A stretch of 64,000 bases of DNA. Source: Paramacrobiotus metropolitanus. Taxonomy: Eukaryota > Tardigrada > Eutardigrada > Parachela > Macrobiotidae. Positions 52,751-61,824 of the stretch are shown here, piece by piece. Below the pieces are notes generated by a model, which was not told the origin of the DNA, made no database searches, and was given only the letters and a program-made list of their open reading frames with translations. A program made the position numbers and the translations under genes. The DNA is taken from positions 62,001 through 126,000 of the forward strand of contig NW_026570276.1 of NCBI RefSeq assembly GCF_019649055.1, given 5' to 3'. Each line of letters starts with the position of its first letter. Position 1 is the first letter of the stretch.

Positions 52751-54109
52751 CTTTTTTGTTGTCGTCCTCAAAGCCTTATTCTCTTGCATCACCTGTCTTA
52801 TTTCATTGTTCAGTCGTACACCTTCGGTGGCTGTAAGATCTCGCAGGTCCTTTGCCACCTTAGCGGCTTCATCAGCCCTTCTCTGGTGATCGTATGACTC
52901 TTTCTGGAGGGTCCCGATACTCTCGTCACGCAGCTTCAGGTCATTCCTGAGCTTGAAGACTTCAGTGGTGTTCGTCAACAACCTCTGAGTAGCATCGGCG
53001 AGTTTGGTTGCGTATTCATCTCGTTTTGTTTCCGCTTCGGTGACCTTTAGTTTCAGCGAGTCACATTCGTCCTTCAATTCGGCTAAGTGCCGTGACCTTT
53101 CCGCTGTTTCTTCTGACATACTCTCGTTAAGTTCACTGACCGCAAGATGACCTTCCATTTCTCTGTCATCTACCATTTTCAAGCACTCCTCAGCGAGTTC
53201 TTTCTGACGCTCGTATTTAATCTTCCATTCATCCGCTGCGCTTTCCAAATCGGCCTGTTGTTGCTCCAGTTCATAGATACGAGCATCCAGAGATCCTATC
53301 CGATTTTGATATTCCTGTTTCCTCTTCGTCACCAGGCCTTCCTTAGCTTCGAGTTCCTCTTCCAGCTCCTTCACGCGTCTCTTCAGAGTTGACGTGGGAC
53401 TGTTAGGTGAGGGCGGTCTAACATTGATGACCTTTCCTGTTTGTGTCCGTTCAATAAGGTGCTCGGGTATGTCCTTAAATGGTGTCACCCCTTCAGCACG
53501 GTCAGCTTCTTTCATCGCAGTCTGGAAGGACATATTCATCGTCGCTTCATCATCCGTGAAATATGATTCGTTCGATTCATCCGAGACCATTGGAGTTGCC
53601 CAAAGGTCATCACCGACGGTCTTATCGTTCAGTGAAAGGTCATCCAATCCCAGTTCCGCCAAGTTCTCTTCGGTGACCTTTGTCTTTTCCATTTCCGATT
53701 GAGTCAGGTTCACATTTTTATCCTGCTCGTCCGTTGCGCTTGTGGTAGCATCCGACTGTGATGCTCCCACCGGTTCCGCTCCCCTTTCTGTGGGTTTTTC
53801 CTCCCCGGTGACCTTTTTCTGGTTCATCGGATTGCCTCCCGCCGTAGACGCGGGAGTGTGCTTCTGGTCGTCGCTGGAGCTTTCCTGATTAGCGACTGAC
53901 TCGAGCGCCTTCTGATAAGTACTATCAGAGCCTCGTGAATCCTTCTTCTCGAATGCCTTGGGCGCTCGAATGTTCCGCTCATGTCCAACTGGACGTGAGT
54001 ACGGGTACAAATCTTTTTTGTACGGGTTTGGTGCGCTTTGCTGTGAACTGCGGGAGCTTTTGCTTCCCTGACTGCTGTTGGATGTCGGTTCCTCTTGGTC
54101 ATTGTCCAT
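52736..54109 (-). CDS. 5'-most ORF: disordered head and long coiled coil
   Basis: Starts at ATG 54109, the first good AUG after the 1.4-kb leader, and runs 457 codons. The first 100 residues are Ser/Gln/Lys-rich with no fold; about 100-230 is acidic; 240-450 is a nearly continuous coiled coil (long runs of Glu/Lys/Leu with heptad spacing). The coiled coil continues directly in the next frame past an in-phase A_AAA_AAG. It probably forms the N-terminal part of Gag or an oligomerisation partner, comparable in position to the extra ORF1 of Ogre elements. Confidence 0.85.
   Translation of the reverse strand: MDNDQEEPTSNSSQGSKSSRSSQQSAPNPYKKDLYPYSRPVGHERNIRAPKAFEKKDSRGSDSTYQKALESVANQESSSDDQKHTPASTAGGNPMNQKKVTGEEKPTERGAEPVGASQSDATTSATDEQDKNVNLTQSEMEKTKVTEENLAELGLDDLSLNDKTVGDDLWATPMVSDESNESYFTDDEATMNMSFQTAMKEADRAEGVTPFKDIPEHLIERTQTGKVINVRPPSPNSPTSTLKRRVKELEEELEAKEGLVTKRKQEYQNRIGSLDARIYELEQQQADLESAADEWKIKYERQKELAEECLKMVDDREMEGHLAVSELNESMSEETAERSRHLAELKDECDSLKLKVTEAETKRDEYATKLADATQRLLTNTTEVFKLRNDLKLRDESIGTLQKESYDHQRRADEAAKVAKDLRDLTATEGVRLNNEIRQVMQENKALRTTTKKSPMS
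52751..52757 (-). promoter_or_regulatory. Candidate -1 slippery heptamer A_AAA_AAG
   Basis: Correctly phased in the coiled-coil frame, six codons before its TAA. The -1 frame continues the same coiled coil. I see no strong stem within 10 nt downstream. A homopolymer indel would look the same, so this is weaker than the signal at 50351. Confidence 0.55.
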
Positions 54110-54184
54110 GTTGATCGGATAACTTGGACGCTCCTGTCAATTGTTCTCACACACACGTTATTGTATGGTTTATTCAATTTTCCT

Positions 54185-54658
54185 AAAGGTCACTCTGTAC
54201 CTCCGAAATTTTTCTAAGTCCTTATTAAAGGTCACTTTTTGACTGAAAAATTTCGACTAAGTCCCGTTTAAAGGTCACTTTTTCGTTAAAAAGTTCGAGA
54301 GATTTGCCCTAAAGGTCACTCTTTAGACAAAACTTTCGAAGCCGTTTTACAGTTGGAGCACGTTTACGAATGAAATCCTACAGCTGCTGATGTCGCTGTA
54401 CCACTATTCACTTCAATTTCAACTTCGTTAAAGGTCACTATTGATCACTTTCAGATCATAAAGGTCACTTAACTATGTCAATTTGGTCAATTCCAACTTT
54501 TTGGTAAAGGTCACTTTTCGACTCAATTTCTGTTCAAAGGTCACTTTCCAGCTCAATTCGAGTTAAAGGTCAATTTCCAGCTCAATTCTATTAAAGGTCA
54601 CTTTCTAGCTCGATTTTGATCAAAGGTCACCTTTCCTTTGTCTCAACTCAAAAGGTCA
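54185..54658. promoter_or_regulatory. Leader array of twelve AAAGGTCA half-sites
   Basis: Octamers start at 54185, 54227, 54270, 54311, 54430, 54460, 54506, 54536, 54565, 54593, 54622 and 54651. All are in plus orientation, antisense to the element. The later ones are spaced 28-30 bp within a degenerate unit AAAGGTCACTTTCCAGCTCA. AAAGGTCA equals the extended half-site bound by monomeric nuclear receptors. The array sits between the primer site and the first ORF. Confidence 0.85.
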
Positions 54659-55229
54659 CTTTCTGTCTCGATTATCTCGTCTCAGATCAAATTTCCCATT
54701 ACAGTTCAAGTTCAACGGAAAATCCCCATTCGGGTTGTTTACTTCGTTCTGATTCGTCCGCTAGCTCGAAATATTCAGTTCAACTTTCGACCAATCACAG
54801 CTCGGGTAACTGACCAATCACGTTAAACCATTTAAATTTTATATTAGCCTGACGTCACGGTCAACGGCCAGACATGCGCGTCGTGTGCAAAACTCCGCCT
54901 ACTTCTACGCTCAGCTCAGTACGGACCAATAGAAATTGCTAAATTTACCAACTAGCCAATCCCGTAATTGATAACGGTTTTTCTACCTGTTCACCGTCTG
55001 TCCGTTCCACGTCCGTCCGTTCCACGGGGAGAGTGATCCAGATGATCCAATTCTTCTTCCAACTCCGTTCCCGCGTCGCCGCTGTTCCGTAGCGTGCCTC
55101 GCGCTATTAGTAGGCTACTGTGCCGGCTGTGCCGTAGCAACAGTAATGCTCTACTCCAGTTTGGAGGAGTCTGATCTGGCAAATCCGTGCGCCCCTTTTA
55201 GCGCTTCGCCGCTTGTGGCCCACGGCTTA

Positions 55230-55369
55230 GGATTCGCTGAATCCTTGCCGAGTATCGGTGACACCAGTGTAGGTCTTCGCTGAAGACTCTACACCGAGGA
55301 ACACCGACGACTGAACTCTTGAACTCTTGCACAGCTGGGGCAACAGCACGGTTCTTCGCTGAAGATACC
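55230..55369. repeat. Three leader hairpins sharing the apex TTCGCTGAA
   Basis: Hairpins lie at 55230-55244 (GGATTC-GCT-GAATCC), 55267-55294 (GTGTAG...TCTTC-GCT-GAAGA...CTACAC) and 55350-55369 (GGT.TCTTC-GCT-GAAGA.TACC). They lie 180-320 bp from the primer site in the 5' leader, where LTR elements often keep packaging or dimerisation structures. The function is inferred from position. Confidence 0.65.
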
Positions 55370-55537
55370 GTACCGAAAACCGAAGCTGGAAATCCGCGTC
55401 AGATGAGGCAGTTCACCGCTTGTGGTGTGCGCTTTGCTGTAGGATTGACCTGTGCTTTACTGGTCACGGGCGACGTATCAAATAACAGGCCAACTTTGCC
55501 TGACACAAATCAAATCAGATCAGAGAACCGCTGTCGG

Positions 55538-55548
55538 CTCTGCTACCA
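55538..55548 (-). other. Primer-binding site for initiator tRNA-Met
   Basis: Directly after the 5' LTR, the sense strand reads TGGTAGCAGAG, complementary to the 3' end CTCTGCTACCA of animal initiator tRNA-Met. The match stops after 11 nt. There is no gap if the LTR ends TTAGA. Confidence 0.85.
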
Positions 55549-55909
55549 TCTAATGGTAGATCCAGAATAGATCCACAGACGGAGACAGAAACGGAATCTA
55601 TCCCGTGGAAGTGAGCAATACGATCTGGATTGCGAACTATTGCGAAATCACAAAACGTCGCACCGTAAACTGCTGACTTTTTAATATTGAAAGTCTGGAG
55701 AACAGAAAATCAACAAGTGATCGGCGCAGCTCGATCGTAAAACGTAGAGCCAATTCAACAGCGTGCAACGCTGTGCAGCACGTGCTATGCCGCGCCCACT
55801 ATCAGAACGCAAGCCAATCACAAGAGACACAACACAGACACGTAATCCAAAGGCGTAGCGCCACAGGCGTAGCGCCACTGACGTGAACGCTAGTGATCCC
55901 GGTCTCACA
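55549..55909 (-). repeat. 5' LTR of the giant retrotransposon
   Basis: Identical to 31564-31924. As the transcription-initiating copy it carries the inverted CCAAT box, the E-box, the doubled GTGGCGCTACGCCT and the AT-rich AATATTAAAAAG. It contains no AAAGGTCA octamer, so the half-sites lie only inside the transcribed body. A 91-codon frame across it is a by-product. Confidence 0.95.
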
Positions 55910-55934
55910 CTGCTTTTACTCATTACTGCCAGAC

Positions 55935-56390
55935 CGTGTCTAATCATTTTGTACACCGTTTATTTTGTCCACCATTTATTTTGTCCACCATTCATTTCGT
56001 TATTATTCACCTAATGCGTGTCATCCAGTTTGACTGCTTTTACTACACTGAAATTGTACTGATCTATTGTTTTGATTTTTCAGCTTCCTGATGTTTTCTT
56101 AGGTCTCCTTATGTCTTTTTTTGTATTCTATGTCTTGTTATGTTTTCTTATTTTTTAAGTTATTGGCTGGTTGTAAGAAGAAGGCTTTAAGGCATCAGAT
56201 GGTTTAAGCCTTTAAGGCACTAGAGCACTATCGTTGCAAATGTGATCCAGTGTACGCTGTGTGCCGCAGTTAAATTGAACTCGTTGACGCAATGTATCAC
56301 GTCAAGGAATTCGATTAGCATTGCAATACGCTTACCGTGTATGATTGACAAAACGTAGTAACGTACGATGGACAAAACGAGCGGTGGAGG
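55935..56390. mobile_element. Foldback element 4, shorter relative of element 2
   Basis: The left end is CGTGTCTAATCATTTTGTACACC followed by two to three ATTTTGTCCACC units. The inverted counterpart near 56340-56390 reads GACAAAACG...GGACAAAACG. It begins immediately after CCAGAC, where the paralogous repeat copy continues CCAGACTACC, so it is a separate insertion beside the retrotransposon. The right edge and target duplication are not clear. Confidence 0.65.
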
Positions 56391-56727
56391 TCTTTTTAGG
56401 TCAGAAATTGTGCGCCTGATACGTAATGAAGAAACAGTGCATATAAAAAGATGAAACGTTCATTATTTCCGTGGATATTTAGATGTTGTCAGCCACCTTA
56501 TGCTCGTTTTCTGTGAAATTTGAAACATTTTTCGAAGGATCGCATTTAGCGTTACACAAAACAATTCAGCTGATAAACTGTATTTTTGGGCACACGAGAT
56601 GTTTAATTAGCAGAAAATTTGTTCCGTTAGGGAGTTAGTGAAGAAGTTTGTGTGAGGCAAAAATGTTAAAAGTTCTGCCAGAATCAAAAACTGGAGGAAA
56701 TGGTATGACAGTTGAAACCGATGAATC

Positions 56728-57458
56728 CGTGTCCGACCATTTCGGCATAGTGACATTTCGGCATAGGACATTTCGGCATAAGACATTTCGGCATGAGGAC
56801 ATTTCGGCATGAGGACGTTTCGGCATGTGGACATTTCGGCATACGGACATTTCTGCTGAATACTGTTGTTTTCTAACGTTTTCTTATGTATTCTTATTAA
56901 ATCTTTGTATTTTTAAAAATTTTTTTTGTAGGCATCAAAAAATCATTTGCATCTGAGGCTTTCTTAGGTTTCTTAGTTTCTTAGGCTTTGCATCTTAGGC
57001 TTTCTTAGGTTTCTTAGTTTTCTTAGGTTTCAGGTTTGGCATGTTTTAGGTTTGCTAGGTTTTAGGATTTTTACGTTCTCAGTTTTTTTTAATTCTATGC
57101 GTTTTTTCTTCTTTCTTAGATTGGGTAAATTTCATTGGCATGTATTTTTCTTACCAGGGTCATCACTTTAGTAACACAAGCCAGTTACCATGCATGAGTT
57201 TTACAACAAAAACAGTATTACAGTACTGTTTTTGTTGTAAAACTTATGCATTACTAGTACAGTAACAAAATTAACATTAACATTGAGTAACAAAATTTCT
57301 CCGCTCCTTCCGTCATGATTAGGAATTATCAGTATACTAGATTTTATGCCGAAAAGTCCGTATGCCGAAATGTCCATATGCCGAAATGTCCTTATGCCGA
57401 AATGTCTTATGCCGAAGTGTCCAATGCCGAAATGTCCCTATGCCGAAATGTCGGTACG
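56728..57458. mobile_element. Foldback element 3: inverted arrays of CATTTCGGCATNNGGA units with 10-bp target duplication
   Basis: Perfect 10-bp duplication CCGATGAATC at 56718-56727 and 57459-57468. The left end CGTGTCCGACCATTTCGGC matches the inverted right end CGTACCGACATTTCGGC. The left arm has seven or eight 16-bp units, the right arm seven in inverse. The core at about 56950-57065 is TTCTTAGGTTTC-type repeat, and a 60-bp hairpin lies at 57191-57250. No coding capacity. The minus-strand Met/Cys/Arg/Asn frames over the left array are artefacts. Confidence 0.9.
57191..57250. repeat. Hairpin with 27-bp arms, one mismatch
   Basis: GTTTTACAACAAAAACAGTA at 57198-57217 is exactly inverted at 57224-57243. 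Pairing extends outward to 57191 and 57250 with one mismatch, around a 6-base loop. It lies inside foldback element 3. Confidence 0.8.
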
Positions 57459-57589
57459 CCGATGAATCAGCGTTATGTGTAAGGAATGTAATCGAGGTAA
57501 GCTGCTGTCGAACGAAATAAAAAAACAATGGGGAGTTGTTGGTATATGTCGACGTGAGACAAGGGACGGCTAAGTAGAAGTCTCATACT

Positions 57590-57740
57590 CATAATCGTTC
57601 TTATACTAATACTGTAGTGTTCATAATCATAATCATACGGTTCGTCATAGTCATAATCATATTAATTTTGTGCTCAAAGTTCTTATAATCATAACCATAC
57701 CCACCTTCAAAGTCATGCTCATAATTATGCTCATGTTCAT
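57590..57740. repeat. Degenerate CATAAT microsatellite
   Basis: Runs of TCATAATCATAAT-like hexamers with interruptions. There is no coding meaning. Confidence 0.65.
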
Positions 57741-58925
57741 GACCGTACTCTAAGAACAGGCCGTTCTGCCTCGTTCTGCCTAATGCCTCTGTGCTTAATG
57801 AACAGGCCGTTCTGCCCTCGTCGCTTTGGCGACCCTTCGTGGACGGGTGACTTGAACCGGCGTATGGCTTCTTTGCTGGCGCTGGGGCTGCACTCTCCGA
57901 GTGGGGCCTGTTATCTCTTTTAATGGCACACAAATGCGGCTAGATGCCACGCTTGCGCTGCGAAAGCTGGGCACTGAAGGCGGGGTCGGCGAGCGCATCG
58001 GTGATCCGCATCCGGCATCGCAGCCAGCCACGCCACCGCGTGGCACTGCGACTGCCACTACTGTAATTACAGAATGTAAATCCCAAATATAGCGCACTCT
58101 GCCTTTTTTTCGAGAGTTTCGAGAGGGGAAGCCTAAAATCGCAGAGGGCATTTGTTACGGGGGGCGTTGGAGTTTACTTATTATTATTTCGGGCCACGGA
58201 AAGGGACGTTTAAAACTACAAGGGGCGTTAATTTCAGTGCATTTAAATTAGCAGCACGTAATTTATGGATGCTTCTCTACCCTAATCATCTCTAATCACT
58301 TACGGCCGTGGCTGGACAATGATTTCTGGGAAAACAGCCCGGGTAGTTGACTGTGATGCCCCGGGATGTCCAAAGTTGACTTCGCACTCCAGAAGCGACT
58401 GGCGCGCGGCGCGCCTGTTTTGCACGAGTTTACCGAGACCGTCGCGGGCGGTAGTCTACCGAGACCGTCCCGTAGATGGCTGGTGGAAGTACGCCGCTGG
58501 ACGCCGCTGGAACACGGTTCTACTGCATCAGCTGGCGATGACAGCGGACGTGTCGAAGGAGGTGGGTGAGGCTGAAGCATTTTAGGCGGCGGTATGCGGG
58601 GTGGCCAAACACAACTGGTCGCGCGCTAGGGCGACCGACACTTGTAATTACATATAACTGGTACAAGGGATCGCTCGACATATGTGTACTGGAGTTGCTT
58701 GTTACATGAAGATGCAAGCTTTTTTTAGTCATTTCAGCATCAATTACCCGCATTATTAATATTAGAGGGTGAGGGATAATATATAGCTCACGTTATCTGC
58801 GTACCATGAGGTTATTGTACGTATAATTTGGTTAATAAAAAAACTTTACTGGAACGTGGAAGTTGGAACGCGTTTACTCGTACTTTCGCCCCTTATATGT
58901 AGCTCACAATTTGTTTTCATAATCT
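57741..58925. other. GC-richer intergenic region, no gene seen
   Basis: At 57830-58020 and 58300-58600 the sequence is GC-richer than its surroundings and open in several frames at once, as GC-rich DNA tends to be. GAACAGGCCGTTCTGCC occurs twice (57755 and 57804). No domain is recognised. Confidence 0.35.
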
Positions 58926-59020
58926 GATGTAGCAAAATTCAAAATTTTTTCCCAAAATTCGTGGATTAATTATGCGTAGCTTATTGGCTTCTTTGAAAAC
59001 TTGCATTTAGTCTGCAATCA

Positions 59021-59122
59021 AGTCCTGGAACATAACACCACGAATTTTGGCACTTTGGTCTGCTATGTCGAAAGACAGAAATTCTCCAATATTTGAGCTG
59101 ACTCCGTCAATCGTACAGCTAG
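59021..59122 (-). pseudogene. Duplicate of the possible RPA1-like fragment
   Basis: Minus strand, reading the same pattern as 25478-25666 (CTIDGV then EFLSFDIADQSAKIR). It keeps conservative substitutions and a 24-nt shorter spacer, all in frame. Persistence of the frame in both copies is why it is listed. Flanking exons are not identified. Confidence 0.3.
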
Positions 59123-59349
59123 CAATAAAAAATTTAGTCGGTTAAAAAAGCCATTAATTCAAAGTGTTACGCATCTTATGTCATACTATACTTTGCTGCT
59201 TCCAAGTTGACTTCAATGATTAACTTCAATGATTATTTCTTTCGGTGCACGGAAATTCTCCCGCTTTATTCCTATTGGCTTCCATTGATTTAATAACGTT
59301 TGAATATTTTCGGCTGGGGGTGTCCAGGAGGTAAAGTTTTTGGATAAAT

Positions 59350-60090
59350 TTTTAAAAGCAAAATACTGTATTATAGTATTTTAAAAGGTTACAAGAAGAC
59401 CGAACTGACATGGTAGTGGATATCTAGTATCTGCTTTGTACATGCTCCGGAGAAGCATGAATGACACTGACATTTTTCAGTTTGGCAACACGTGGAGCAT
59501 CATTTCTCTGTAATTTTCATAAACGATTTGTTAGTTTGAACATTTGCAGAAAAATATATTTTTAAATGTGCAGTCAGGTTATTACTGTTCAGATTATTAT
59601 TAATATAATTTAAAATATTTTTATTTGAATTATTAATTTAATGTCATTCAACGTTTTGTCAGTTTTAACACCTCTAGGGTAATATATTTCCAAATGTGTA
59701 CCCATGGAATTATTACTAATATTTTTATAATATAAATTTGTTATAATTATTATAACTATAATAATATAAATTTATGATTAAAGTAGCCACAAACTTTGCT
59801 TGTTGACATACTTAATTTCAGATTGAATCCGTCCTGCATTATCAGTAGCTAAGTGCTGCACGATTTCGCTTATGCCGCATTATAACAAGCTCGCTTTGCA
59901 GTGCATCGCGGTTAAGGATTCTCTGAAAACGTGAAGATTTCCTTGGTGTAAATATTTTCTGCGTCAGCACGAAAAATCTGTTGTTGTAAGTCCGAAAAAC
60001 CTGCAAGTGCTGGTGCAGATCTGTAATCTGTTAGTGAAAAACCTGTTGGAAAAATTCCTGTTGGTTCGATGATCGAACGCACCATCTGTA
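59350..60090. other. AT-rich spacer, no gene seen
   Basis: At 59560-59780 there is extreme AT richness with TTATAAT-like words. Nothing codes here. Confidence 0.4.
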
Positions 60091-61765
60091 TTGGTTTGCA
60101 TCAACCGTCGAGAGCCAGTTGATAAAAAACCTGCGTGCGTTTGCTCACCAATTTTAATTGCTCGACAAACTGATACCAGTCTTGAGCAGAGCAATTGCCG
60201 CTGCTATTGTAACCGTAGGCAACTAAAAAAAACGATTGATATTTTCATGGAGGCTGTACTGTTAGTGACAGTGACCTTTAGGGTAAAAAGGAACAAAGAG
60301 GAATCAGTCAAATCCGTAAGCGGTTAAAAATTAAAGGTCCGTTATGAAATGACATGCAACATCTCTAATAATCGCCAGCACTGGGTGCGAACAGAGAAAG
60401 ATGTGTCCGCGAAATTTTTGCTGAAATGGGAGTACAGAAATATTTTTGTAACTCAATATGTTTATTTCAAAACGTATTAAAGAATAACATACCGTTGTGC
60501 AAAACTCCTGAAAGTGTACAGTGTCGAGAGCTTCCAGCCATGTAATAGAAAGGCACGATTACCAGTTTGGCACTTGTAATCTACATCAAGATTACTAAGA
60601 TTTTGCGTCTCCAGTCATATTCCCGAGATCACCTTGCATCTCATGCAGATTACCCGGCTGCTTCAGAGTATTAACATCAAAATGCACAACCGCATGCCCA
60701 CTGTACGGCAAGTACCCCAAATGACGCTGCGAATGATTGTGTCAATATTATGCTTAATGTCTATCGCTGGAAGGAGCAGTTCAAAGCTGTTGGTCAAGAT
60801 GTGGTAAATTTCCAGTGCCCTTTGCGTTTGTAATCTTTTTGCTACGAGTACATTAGTCAAACAGTTCCAAAGTATACGAAAAATGAGCGTTGGTTGTCAG
60901 CACATTGGTCTATGGGGAACATCAGTATGCGCGGCCCCCGTTTACGATATAGTCCGTCGACCGCCACCTTATTGATTGGCTTTTTTCTGTGGCTGTATTT
61001 ATTTATGCAAGTATTCTATAATTAAATATAAATATGATGTTACAGCAAAAAAACCCTGTAAAGGATGTTGAATATAATAAGAAAATATAATAAAAATAAA
61101 GTATTTTTATATTTTTTTCATCGGATGGAGCGAGCATCTGTGGTACGAATACTGCACACAGGTTCGCCACTTCAAACCCAAAGTTTCTGCTGACCAACCC
61201 GGACAGTTGTCCGGCATTGTGCGAGGTACAATGCAAAAATGAAAGTGTGGTTACTTTTTCTCGCTCGGTAAAATCTGTGCCGAAGGCAGTAATTGCCTGA
61301 CGACGTAGTATCGTGACATTTATCTTTTATTTACTCGTATCAGTCGATGTGTAAGTTCTTTTAGGCACCATGAGGCGATAAAAAGCTTGCTGCCTAATGG
61401 TCACAGTTTCACTAATCCTCAAGAACACTTAACAAGAATTTTGCTAAATGCTAATGATGACATTTTTAAGGTAATCAACACTTCCAACCGGCCCTTAATA
61501 TATCCACCTACCGGACAAACATAACCATTAACGGCCATCGTTGCTGAGAGTTGAAAGTGGCAGCCTCATCGAAACGTTCTCGGGGTTTGCTCTGATTTCT
61601 CGCTCATTTTCTGAATCCTGGCGAGTCGTGTCGATTATATATCGCTCGAAGTAATTTCCATGCCGTCACGTTATCGAATATGCGGTGTCAGTGGTGAGTG
61701 GTGGTGAGTCTCATAATTCACGAATGTTACTCAACTGCCAGGCGCCTCTCCAGTTCGTGTTTCGG

Positions 61766-61824
61766 CTATGCGCTAAAATATGTGTACTATGCGCTAAAAT
61801 ATGTGTACTATGCGCTAAAATATC
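61766..61824. repeat. 21-bp tandem repeat, nearly three copies
   Basis: The unit CTATGCGCTAAAATATGTGTA occurs twice perfectly, followed by a third copy that diverges at its end. It is absent from the corresponding place in duplication copy 1 (about 27110). Confidence 0.8.

Larger units (their letters stand above)
31564..55909 (-). mobile_element. Complete giant Ty3/gypsy-class LTR retrotransposon, 24.3 kb
   Basis: Two identical 361-bp LTRs bound the element. It is flanked by ACTGC on both sides (31559-31563 and 55909-55913; the A may belong to the LTR, leaving CTGC). A paralogous empty site exists near 22051. The sense strand is minus. Next to the 5' LTR is an 11-nt match to initiator tRNA-Met. 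Protease, RT, RNase H and integrase occur in that order, which is the Ty3/gypsy arrangement. Beyond integrase lie about 7.5 kb of accessory frames and 1.4 kb of 3' UTR. Identical LTRs imply recent insertion, yet several frames are out of register. It is far larger than typical gypsy elements (5-12 kb); giant relatives such as plant Ogre and planarian Burro are known. Confidence 0.95.

Noticed and set aside
56607-56850. Cys/Arg/Asn-repeat peptide on the minus strand
   Set aside because: It is the translation of the 16-bp foldback arm units.
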